DNA from: Subtercola endophyticus
GTDB lineage: Bacteria > Actinomycetota > Actinomycetes > Actinomycetales > Microbacteriaceae
Direction: 5' to 3'
NCBI RefSeq assembly: GCF_021044565.1
Contig: NZ_CP087997.1
Span: 1,612,001 to 1,676,000, forward strand
DNA length: 64,000 nt
A model generated the notes under the pieces. That model was not told the origin of the DNA. It did not search any database and saw nothing but the letters and a program-made list of their open reading frames with translations. Positions 33,558 through 41,360 of the stretch are shown in pieces (position 1 is the stretch's first letter; every line of letters begins with the position of its first letter). A program made the translations under genes and the position numbers.

Positions 33558-35389
33558 CCGACCTCAGCACGACCACGAACACCGACAGCACCGATGCCGC
33601 CCTCGATTCACGGGTCGACGAACTGCTGCCCACACTGAGCCTGGCAGAGAAGGCGGGCCTGATGTTCCACGCCATGGCGTTCGTCGACCCGGCCGTGATT
33701 CCCGAGCGAGACGGCGATCCGCTGCTGCCCGGGCCGGTCTACGATTTCGTCGTCACGCACCACGTCACGGCCATGAACCTCGTGAACATACTGAAGCCTG
33801 CACAGCAGGTGCGCTGGTACAACGCGCTTCAGGTTCTGGCCCGGCAGACGGGAAGCGGCATTCCGGTCACGGTTTCGAGCGACCCCCGAAGCGCCGTCGC
33901 ACAGCGTGAGGGCGCCTCCCACCGGGCGGGTTCTTTTTCGGCGTGGCCCGAACCCGTGGGCATGGCCGCAACTCGAGACGCGCAGCTCGCACACGCTTTC
34001 GGCGACACCATTAGACAGGAATTCCAGGCCGTCGGCATTCGGTTGCTGCTCGGCCCGCAGGTCGACATCGCCACCGAGCCGCGCTGGTCGCGCATCAGTG
34101 GCACCTGGGGCGGCGACCCCGAACTGACCGGCACTCTCGCATCCGCCTTCATCAAGGGACTGCAAGGCGATGTGCTCGGCCCCGACTCCGTGGCCGCCAT
34201 GGTGAAGCACTTTCCCGGCGGCGGCCCGCAGAAAGATGGTGAAGACCCGCACTTCTCGCACGGCACCGATCAGGTCTACCCCGGCGGCCACCTCGCCGAA
34301 CACGTGGCACCGTTTCGTGCGGCGATCGCCGCGGGCGCCAACCAGGTGATGGCCTACTACGGCAAGCCCGTCGGTACCGAGCTCGAAGAGGTGGCCTTCG
34401 CCTTCAACCGCCAGGTGCTCACCGGAATGCTGCGCGGCGACCTCGGCTTCACGGGCATCATCTCGAGCGACTGGGGTGTGCTGAACGACCACGACATCAT
34501 GGGCGACACATTCGTCGCTCGGGCCTGGGGCATCGAACACCTCGACCCCGTGTCGAGAACGCAGCGCGCCATCGAGGCCGGCACCGATCAGTTCGGCGGT
34601 GATTACGCGAGCGAGATGATCGTCGAGCTGGTTCAGGATGCCCGGGTGCCCGAGAGCCGCATCGACGAGTCGGTTCGGCGTATTCTGCGCGAGAAGTTTC
34701 GGCTCGGCCTGTTCGACGCCTCGCCCCTGAGCGAGACGGTCGCGGCCGCGGTAGCCGGTCGGGCGGACTTCGTCGAGGCCGGTCTTGATGCCCAGCGGCG
34801 GTCGCTCACCCTGCTCACGAACTCGACACGAGTTGCTCCCGCCGGGCATCCCTCTGTGCCTGTTCTGCCCCTGACCGGCCGGCCCCGCGTCTTCAGCACC
34901 ACGGTCGACGACACGCTTCTGGCTGAGTACGCCGACGTGGTGACCGACCCCGCCGCCGCGGACTTCGCGATTCTGCGGCTGCAGACTCCGCACGACCACC
35001 GACAGACGACAACCTTCGAGACCTTCTTCCATTCCGGGCCGCTCGACTTCGGCGACGACGAGCTCGCCGACGTTCTCGACCTGCTCTTCACCGTGCCGAC
35101 CATCGTGGTGCTCAACCTCGAACGGCCGGCGGTCGTGCCCGAGATCGCCCAGCGCGCGGCTGCACTCGTGGTCGAGTACGGATCGACCGACCATGCCGTC
35201 CTCGATGTGCTGTTCGGGCGCGCGAATCCCGAAGGCCGACTGCCCTTTCAGTTGCCGGCCAGCATGGTCGACGTTCTCGCCGGAGACCTCGACGAACCCC
35301 ACCGCTTCACCGACCCGCTCTTCGACTTCGGCTTCGGCCTGAGTTACGACGAGAACTTCACCGCGAACAACACGAAAGCGACCTCATGA
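33554..35389 (+). CDS. glycoside hydrolase family 3, short form
   Basis: ATG 33554 overlaps the GH42 stop (ATGA). The 611-residue product has the GH3 TIM barrel (SLAEKAGLMFHAM, RLLLGPQVDIATEPRWSR, KHFPGGGPQ) with the nucleophile Asp in GIISSDWGVLND near residue 313. A reduced second alpha/beta domain ends in FDFGFGLSYDE. It lacks the C-terminal FnIII-like domain of its neighbour. KHFPGGG with a Gly/Pro in place of the usual KHF/Y-ExN pattern sets it apart from common beta-glucosidases. Cytoplasmic exo-beta-glycosidase activity (glucose, xylose or similar) is expected. Confidence 0.9.
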   Translation: MTDLSTTTNTDSTDAALDSRVDELLPTLSLAEKAGLMFHAMAFVDPAVIPERDGDPLLPGPVYDFVVTHHVTAMNLVNILKPAQQVRWYNALQVLARQTGSGIPVTVSSDPRSAVAQREGASHRAGSFSAWPEPVGMAATRDAQLAHAFGDTIRQEFQAVGIRLLLGPQVDIATEPRWSRISGTWGGDPELTGTLASAFIKGLQGDVLGPDSVAAMVKHFPGGGPQKDGEDPHFSHGTDQVYPGGHLAEHVAPFRAAIAAGANQVMAYYGKPVGTELEEVAFAFNRQVLTGMLRGDLGFTGIISSDWGVLNDHDIMGDTFVARAWGIEHLDPVSRTQRAIEAGTDQFGGDYASEMIVELVQDARVPESRIDESVRRILREKFRLGLFDASPLSETVAAAVAGRADFVEAGLDAQRRSLTLLTNSTRVAPAGHPSVPVLPLTGRPRVFSTTVDDTLLAEYADVVTDPAAADFAILRLQTPHDHRQTTTFETFFHSGPLDFGDDELADVLDLLFTVPTIVVLNLERPAVVPEIAQRAAALVVEYGSTDHAVLDVLFGRANPEGRLPFQLPASMVDVLAGDLDEPHRFTDPLFDFGFGLSYDENFTANNTKATS

Positions 35390-37908
35390 CCGACCTCCAG
35401 GCCAGCGCCCCCGCGGCGGATTCGGCGACAGGCGAGCTCGAAGCTCTTCTGGCCCGTCTCACGCTCGAAGAGAAGGTGCTGCTGCTGACCGGGCACGATT
35501 TCTGGGCGAGCTGGCCGCTGCCGAGCATCGGGCTGCGCCGGCTGTTGTTCTCCGACGGACCCTCTGGTGTGCGCGGTGAGGTGTGGGACGAGCGTCATCC
35601 GTCTCTGAACCTGCCCTCGGCGACCGCTCTCGGTGCCTCGTGGAACACCGCCATCGCCCGCCGCTACGGCAACGCGGCCGCCGTCGAGGCGCGTCGTAAG
35701 GGTGTCGATGTCGTGCTCGGCCCGACCATCAACCTGCACCGCTCGCCGTTCGGCGGCCGGCACTTCGAGTGCTTCAGCGAAGACCCGTTGCTGACGGCAG
35801 ACCTCGCCGCCGCCTACGTCACCGGCGTGCAAGAGAACGGCGTCGCCGCGACTCCCAAGCACTACATTGCGAACGATTTCGAAACCGACCGCTTCACCGT
35901 GAACGTGGTGGTGGCCGATCGGCCGATGCGTGAGCTCTACCTCGCCGCCTTCGAGAAGGCCATCGTCGAGGCACACGCCTGGGCCGTCATGAGCTCGTAC
36001 AACTCGGTCAACGGCGCGACCGTCACCGAGAACGACCTGCTCGAGACTCCCCTGAACTCGGAGTGGGGCTTCGACGGAATCGTGGTCAGCGACTGGACCG
36101 CCGTGCGCAGCCTCAACAGCGCCCGCTTCTCGCAAGATCTGGCCATGCCCGGCCCGCAGGGCCCGTGGGGCGAGGCGCTCGTGGCTGCGGTGCGCGCCGG
36201 CGAGATCGACGAGTCGCATGTCGACCGCAAGGTGCTGCGCATTCTCAAGCTGGCCGAGCGTGTCGGCGCGCTCGACGGTTTCGAGGCGGCAGTGCCCGAA
36301 CCGGTGCGCGTCGAAGACGGAGTAGCCTTCGTTCGCGAGGCCGAGATCGCGGGCACCGTTCTGGTCAAGAACGCCGAACGCACAGGCACAGGCGGCACAG
36401 GCGGCGCAGCTGGCGCGGCCGAGCTGCCATGGTCGCCGAGCGAGCTCTCGAGCGTGGCGGTCATCGGGCACAACGCTCGGTTCGCACGCAGTCAGGGCGG
36501 CGGCAGCGCAACGGTGCTGCCCGAATACGTGGTCTCCCCCCTCGCCGGCATCACGGCGGCGCTTCCCGACGCAACAGTGACCTACTCCGTCGGAGCCGTC
36601 GTGCAAGAGGGCATCGCCGAGTTGCCGCTGTCGACCATCACCAACCCGGCCACCGGCGAACCCGGCGCGCTTGTGCGCTTTCTCGACGCATCCGGAGCCG
36701 AGTTGGCTCGCGAGAACCGTCGCGCCACCGCGCTGGTCTGGTTCGGCGGCGACGCCCCCATCACGGCGTCGAGCGTCGTCGAGTTCACGACCCGGTACAC
36801 GCCAGAAGAGACCGGCGAGATTCTGCTCGGCTTCGCCGCCGCAGGAAACGGCCGCATCTACGTGAACGACGACCTGCTGCTCGAGCAGCACCTCGATTCG
36901 CTCGGCACTGACCTCGGCGCCGCCTTCATTTCGCCGCCCACCCACTCGATCGCCCTCACCGTGACGGCGGGCGAACCGATCGATGTGCGCATCGAATTCG
37001 ACATCGTGCAAGGCGGCCCGCTCTCGGGCGCGCTGAGCATCACGGTCGGTATCGAGCCCGATCAGTCGAATCCGGATGCGCTGATCGCCGAGGCGGTTGC
37101 GGCGGCGAAAGCGGCCGACGTCGCCGTCGTGGTCGTGGGCACGAACGCAAAAGTCGAATCCGAAGGTTTCGACCGCACATCGCTGGCGTTGCCCGGCCGT
37201 CAAGACGAACTGGTGCGGGCCGTTGCCGCAGTCAACCCGCGTACCGTCGTGATCGTGAACTCCGGATCACCCGTGCTGCTGCCGTGGCGAGACGAGGTGT
37301 CGGCGATTCTGCTCAGCTGGTTCGGCGGCCAGGAATACGGCGACGCGCTCGCCGACATTCTGACCGGAACCGCCGAGCCGGGGGGTCGCCTGCCCACGAC
37401 GTGGCCGAAGACCGAAGCCGACGTTCCGGTTCTCGACGTCACGCCGGTCGACGGAGTCGTTCGTTACGACGAAGGCATTCACATCGGCTACCGCGCCTGG
37501 CTGAAGGCCGGCACCGAGCCCGCGTACGAATTCGGCTTCGGGCTCGGCTACACCACCTGGAGCCTCGACGACGTCACCCGCGACGCGCCCACGATCGCCG
37601 CCGACGAGACACTCACCCTCGAGATCGGCGTGACGAACACGGGCGGTCGCCGCGGCAGTCAGGTCGTGCAGGTGTATGCCTCGCGCGCCGATTCAGCGAT
37701 CGACCGGCCGGTGCGCTGGCTGGTCGGCTTCACCACGGTCTCGGCAGACCCCGGCCACAGCGTCGTCACCACCATCGCCGTGCCGGCGCGCGCCTTCGCC
37801 GACTGGGCAGAAGAGGGCTGGCACTATGAGCCCGGCAGCTTCACCCTGCAGATCGGCACCAGCGTCACCGATCTGCCCCTCACTACCGACATCGAGGTCA
37901 CCGCATGA
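35386..37908 (+). CDS. glycoside hydrolase family 3 with PA14 insert
   Basis: An 840-residue protein starting at an ATGA overlap. The barrel shows FSDGPSGVRGEVWD, GPTINLHRSPFGGRHFECF, TPKHYIANDFETDR and the nucleophile Asp in IVVSDWTAV near residue 232. A PA14-like beta domain of about 140 residues (ARENRRATALVWFGGDAP to the ITVGIEPDQ region, about 440-560) is inserted in the second domain. The protein ends with FEFGFGLGYTTW and an FnIII-like domain. PA14-bearing GH3 enzymes are typically beta-glucosidases or xylosidases with a restricted pocket. It has no export signal and is part of the coupled operon. Confidence 0.92.
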   Translation: MTDLQASAPAADSATGELEALLARLTLEEKVLLLTGHDFWASWPLPSIGLRRLLFSDGPSGVRGEVWDERHPSLNLPSATALGASWNTAIARRYGNAAAVEARRKGVDVVLGPTINLHRSPFGGRHFECFSEDPLLTADLAAAYVTGVQENGVAATPKHYIANDFETDRFTVNVVVADRPMRELYLAAFEKAIVEAHAWAVMSSYNSVNGATVTENDLLETPLNSEWGFDGIVVSDWTAVRSLNSARFSQDLAMPGPQGPWGEALVAAVRAGEIDESHVDRKVLRILKLAERVGALDGFEAAVPEPVRVEDGVAFVREAEIAGTVLVKNAERTGTGGTGGAAGAAELPWSPSELSSVAVIGHNARFARSQGGGSATVLPEYVVSPLAGITAALPDATVTYSVGAVVQEGIAELPLSTITNPATGEPGALVRFLDASGAELARENRRATALVWFGGDAPITASSVVEFTTRYTPEETGEILLGFAAAGNGRIYVNDDLLLEQHLDSLGTDLGAAFISPPTHSIALTVTAGEPIDVRIEFDIVQGGPLSGALSITVGIEPDQSNPDALIAEAVAAAKAADVAVVVVGTNAKVESEGFDRTSLALPGRQDELVRAVAAVNPRTVVIVNSGSPVLLPWRDEVSAILLSWFGGQEYGDALADILTGTAEPGGRLPTTWPKTEADVPVLDVTPVDGVVRYDEGIHIGYRAWLKAGTEPAYEFGFGLGYTTWSLDDVTRDAPTIAADETLTLEIGVTNTGGRRGSQVVQVYASRADSAIDRPVRWLVGFTTVSADPGHSVVTTIAVPARAFADWAEEGWHYEPGSFTLQIGTSVTDLPLTTDIEVTA

Positions 37909-39536
37909 GCACTGCCGACACCGCTACCAGCGTCGCCACTACCGACACCGCGTCCACCGCGGGCGCCCCATCCACCCCGTCCACAGCGGCGAGCGCAGCC
38001 AGCACACCCAGCCCGGCCACCGCGCCCTGGCCGAACCCCATCGTCTCGGGCTTCTACCCCGACCCGAGTGTGGTCAAGGTGGGCGGTGACTACTACCTCG
38101 CCAACTCGACATTCGAGTACCTGCCGGGCATCCCGATTCTGCACAGCACCGATCTGCGCAAGTGGACCGTGATCGGCCACGTGGTCGACCGCCCCGGCCA
38201 GCTGCACTCGTTCGACATTCCGACTCTCGGTGGGGCATGGGCACCGACCATCCGTTACCGCAACGGAGTGTTCTACCTCGTCATTACCGACGCCATGGGC
38301 CGCGGAATGATCATCTTCACGGCCACCGATGCGGCCGGTCCGTGGAGCGACGGCATCGTGGTCGACGGCGTGCACGGCATCGACCCCGACCTGGCCTGGG
38401 GTGACGACGGTACCGCCTACATCACATACTCGGGGCTCGACACGACCTCGGGCGCCGGCCCCGGCGCTCACGAGCACGGCGGAATTCTGCAGGTCACCGT
38501 GAACCTCGAGACGGGTGCGCCGCTCTCGGCGCCGATCTCCTTGTGGATGGGCACCGGGCTGAAGTTTCCCGAAGCGCCGCACCTCTACCACCACGGCGAA
38601 TACTGGTACCTGATGATCGCCGAGGGCGGCACCGAACGCGGTCACGGCATCAGCGTGGCCCGCGGCTCCTCCCCCAGCGGCCCCTTCGAACCGGGCCCGA
38701 ACAACCCGTTCCTGTCGGCGCGCAGCACCTCCCGCCCGATTCAGAACACCGGTCACGGCGACCTCGTCGAGACACCCGACGGCGGCTGGGCGATCATCAT
38801 GCTCGGCATGCGCCCCACGGGCATGACCCAGGCCTTCTCGGCGATGGGTCGCGAGACGTTCATCACGTCGGCCCGCTTCACGGCCGACGGCTGGCTCGAG
38901 GCCGATCCGGTCATGCTGAACCCCCGGCCCGAAGCGCTGGTCATCGACGACGGCTTCGACGCAGAGACTCTCGACAGCGACTGGCTCTCGATGCGCCGGT
39001 TCGCCAGCGACTTCGCGTCGCTCACGGCGCGGCCCGGCTGGGTCGAGCTCTCCGGCGACGGTTCGACTCTGAACGACCCGCGCCCGGCCCTCATCGCTCG
39101 CCGCCAGCGGCACGCTTTCGCGCAGGTCTCTGTCGTGGTCGATCCCGGCTCTTCGGGCGTCGGCGGCCTCGCGGTGCGATACGACGAAGACCACCACTAC
39201 GAGGTCGAGGTTTCGGCCGGCGTCGTCACCGCGCGAGCGAGCGTTGCGGGCATCAGTCAGCAGTGGAGCCTCGAGGTACCCGCGGGGCCGGTTACCGCGA
39301 CGCTCGACTTCGTCGCCTCGGTCGGCACCAGCCTGCTCTCGCAGCTCACGAGCGACATCGTGGTGCTCGGCGCCATCGATTCCGCCGGCACGAGCCACGA
39401 GCTGGCGCGAGTGGATGGTCGATACCTCTCCCAAGAGACCGCCGCCTCGTTCGCGGGCCGCGTGCTCGCCCTCTACGCGACCTCCGGTACGGTCGAGTTC
39501 ACCGACTTTCACTACGAAGGGAGCGACTCGAAGTGA
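37905..39536 (+). CDS. glycoside hydrolase family 43 (beta-xylosidase/alpha-L-arabinofuranosidase type)
   Basis: A 543-residue enzyme starting at an ATGA overlap. After an Ala/Thr/Ser-rich leader of 40 residues (not a convincing signal peptide), the five-bladed propeller begins at NPIVSGFYPDPSV (general base Asp). The pKa-modulating Asp lies in GIDPDLAW and the acid Glu in KFPEAPHLYHH. The C-terminal beta-sandwich from about residue 350 (DDGFDAETLDSDWLSMRR) is the DUF1349/XylB C-domain type seen in xylosidases of the GH43_11/12 groups. It would remove xylose or arabinose from imported oligosaccharides. Confidence 0.92.
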   Translation: MSTADTATSVATTDTASTAGAPSTPSTAASAASTPSPATAPWPNPIVSGFYPDPSVVKVGGDYYLANSTFEYLPGIPILHSTDLRKWTVIGHVVDRPGQLHSFDIPTLGGAWAPTIRYRNGVFYLVITDAMGRGMIIFTATDAAGPWSDGIVVDGVHGIDPDLAWGDDGTAYITYSGLDTTSGAGPGAHEHGGILQVTVNLETGAPLSAPISLWMGTGLKFPEAPHLYHHGEYWYLMIAEGGTERGHGISVARGSSPSGPFEPGPNNPFLSARSTSRPIQNTGHGDLVETPDGGWAIIMLGMRPTGMTQAFSAMGRETFITSARFTADGWLEADPVMLNPRPEALVIDDGFDAETLDSDWLSMRRFASDFASLTARPGWVELSGDGSTLNDPRPALIARRQRHAFAQVSVVVDPGSSGVGGLAVRYDEDHHYEVEVSAGVVTARASVAGISQQWSLEVPAGPVTATLDFVASVGTSLLSQLTSDIVVLGAIDSAGTSHELARVDGRYLSQETAASFAGRVLALYATSGTVEFTDFHYEGSDSK

Positions 39537-41314
39537 GCTTCGGCCCCGACAGCAGCCTCGAGACCGCCCTCGCCGTGCCTGAAGCGAAGGGGGTGCTCGC
39601 CGCGGCGCTGCCCGGCATCATCAACTCGCCCATGGTGCGGCAACTGGCCTGGATGCCCTTGAAATACCTGCTCAGCATGCCGGGTGCTCCGACCGGGCCC
39701 GCACTCGACGACCTCTGGTACACGCTCGACCGCATCGACGGAACCCGCGGCGAGGTGCTGTTCGAGACCGCTCCGATCGAGGTGCGGAGCGACTACGAGC
39801 CCGAAACGGTTTCGCTCGCGAGCGCCTCGCTCGAGCATCCGGCTGCCGTCGGCCTGCGCGGCAGACTCGAGATCGTGATCGACGGGCCGAGCCACGGCAA
39901 CCCCTTCGTCGACGTCGACCTCACTGCGACCTTCGTGCTCGAAGAAGGCGTGTCTGGTGCGTCTAACCCGGCTCGCATCGAGCGCGTGGTCGGCGGCTTC
40001 TACGACGGCGACGGCCGCTACCTGCTGCGGTTCTACGCCGATCGGCCCGGCCCGTGGAGCTTCGTCATCTCATCGAATGCGCGCTCGCTCGACGGGTTGA
40101 GCGGCAGCTTCGACACCGTCGATGAGCCCGCCTCGAAGGGCGTCGTGCGCGTCGCCGAGACGTTTCACTTCGCCCACGACGACGGCAGTCGGCACGCCCC
40201 GCTCGGAACCACCGCGTACGTGTGGAACCACCAGCCCCCGGCGCTGCAAGAAAAAACGCTGCAGACCCTCGAGGCTGCGCCGTTCAACAAGCTGCGCATG
40301 TGTGTCTTTCCCAAGGCGTATCTGTTCAACTCGAACGAGCCCGAGCTGTTTCCGTTCGTCGGCTCGGTCGCCGACGGCTGGGACACCACCCGGTTCGACA
40401 CCCGCTACTGGCAGCAGCTCGACCGACAGATCGACGCGCTGGCCGAGCTCGGCATCGAGGCCGACCTGATTCTGTTCCACGCCTACGATCGCTGGGGGTT
40501 TTCGAATCTGGGCCCTGTCGCCGACGACCGGTACGTGGCGTACCTCGTGCGTCGGCTGCACGCGCACGCGAATGTCTGGTGGTCTCTCGCGAACGAATAC
40601 GATCTGCTCGCCTCGAAGGTCGTCGCCGATTGGGAGCGGCTGGCCGGGGTCATCGAAGCGAACGATCCCAACCACCACCTGCTGTCGATTCACAACTGCG
40701 GCGACTTCTACGACTACAGCCGCCCGTGGATCACCCACGCGAGCGTTCAGCGCATCGACGTCTACCGCACGGCCGAGAACACCGATGGCTGGCGTGAGCG
40801 GTGGGGCAAGCCCGTGGTCATCGACGAGTGCGCCTACGAGGGCGACATCGACCAGGGCTGGGGCAATATCACCGGTCAGGAGATGATTCGGCGGTTCTGG
40901 GAGGGAGCGGTGCGCGGCGGCTACGTCGGCCACGGCGAAACCTACCTCAACGACCGCGAAGAGCTGTGGTGGTCGAAGGGCGGCGAGCTCATAGGCAGCT
41001 CACCCTCTCGCGTCGCGTTTCTCGCGTCGGTGCTCGCCGAATCGCCGGGCGGCGTGCTGAACCCCGTGAAGAGCGAGTGGGATGTTCCGTGGGCCGGCAT
41101 CGACGGCGAGTTCTACCTGCTCTACCTCGGCTTCGGCCAGTCTCAGCACCGCAACATCATCGCGCCGCCCACCCGCTCGGGCGGCGGCTACGTCGTCGAC
41201 GTCATCGACACGTGGAACATGACGATCGAACGGCTACCGGGCGAGCACGCGGGGTACTTCACGGTGCCGTTGCCCGCCCGTCAGTACATGGCGATCAGGC
41301 TCACCGCCATCTGA
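39533..41314 (+). CDS. DUF5060/DUF4038/DUF5605-type putative glycoside hydrolase
   Basis: GTG 39533 overlaps the GH43 stop, with GAAGGGA upstream; the much longer open frame before it is a shadow. The 593-residue protein opens with a helical segment (PEAKGVLAAALPGIINSP, like helical modules found in some other glycosidases). An immunoglobulin-like DUF5060 domain (about 80-190) and a TIM barrel follow, with LGTTAYVWNHQ, WWSLANEYDLL (probable acid/base Glu) and VVIDECAYEG (probable nucleophile Glu). A C-terminal beta domain closes it. GH140 apiosidases belong to this broad clan. The substrate is unknown. It is the last gene of the operon, before a strong hairpin. Confidence 0.82.
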   Translation: MSFGPDSSLETALAVPEAKGVLAAALPGIINSPMVRQLAWMPLKYLLSMPGAPTGPALDDLWYTLDRIDGTRGEVLFETAPIEVRSDYEPETVSLASASLEHPAAVGLRGRLEIVIDGPSHGNPFVDVDLTATFVLEEGVSGASNPARIERVVGGFYDGDGRYLLRFYADRPGPWSFVISSNARSLDGLSGSFDTVDEPASKGVVRVAETFHFAHDDGSRHAPLGTTAYVWNHQPPALQEKTLQTLEAAPFNKLRMCVFPKAYLFNSNEPELFPFVGSVADGWDTTRFDTRYWQQLDRQIDALAELGIEADLILFHAYDRWGFSNLGPVADDRYVAYLVRRLHAHANVWWSLANEYDLLASKVVADWERLAGVIEANDPNHHLLSIHNCGDFYDYSRPWITHASVQRIDVYRTAENTDGWRERWGKPVVIDECAYEGDIDQGWGNITGQEMIRRFWEGAVRGGYVGHGETYLNDREELWWSKGGELIGSSPSRVAFLASVLAESPGGVLNPVKSEWDVPWAGIDGEFYLLYLGFGQSQHRNIIAPPTRSGGGYVVDVIDTWNMTIERLPGEHAGYFTVPLPARQYMAIRLTAI

Positions 41315-41316
41315 TC

Positions 41317-41360
41317 GTCCGCCTCCCCGGAGCCCGCTGCGAGGCATCGGGGAGGCGGAC
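41317..41360. terminator. bidirectional hairpin terminator between converging glycan operons
   Basis: Perfect 13-bp arms GTCCGCCTCCCCG (41317-41329) and CGGGGAGGCGGAC (41348-41360) enclose an 18-nt loop and fill the 46-base gap between the stop of the DUF5060 gene and the stop of the GH78 gene. There is no T-run, as is common in high-GC actinobacteria. The position, exactly between two convergent stops, makes a two-way terminator the best reading. Confidence 0.75.

Noticed and set aside
35344..37203. A 619-codon minus-strand frame opposite the second GH3 gene
   Set aside because: It is antisense to a gene with intact GH3 motifs; its translation is R/G/H/D-rich with no domain signature.
38543..39532. 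A 5' extension of the DUF5060 gene
   Set aside because: It overlaps GH43 in another frame with Arg-rich nonsense; GTG 39533 with GAAGGGA upstream is the real start.
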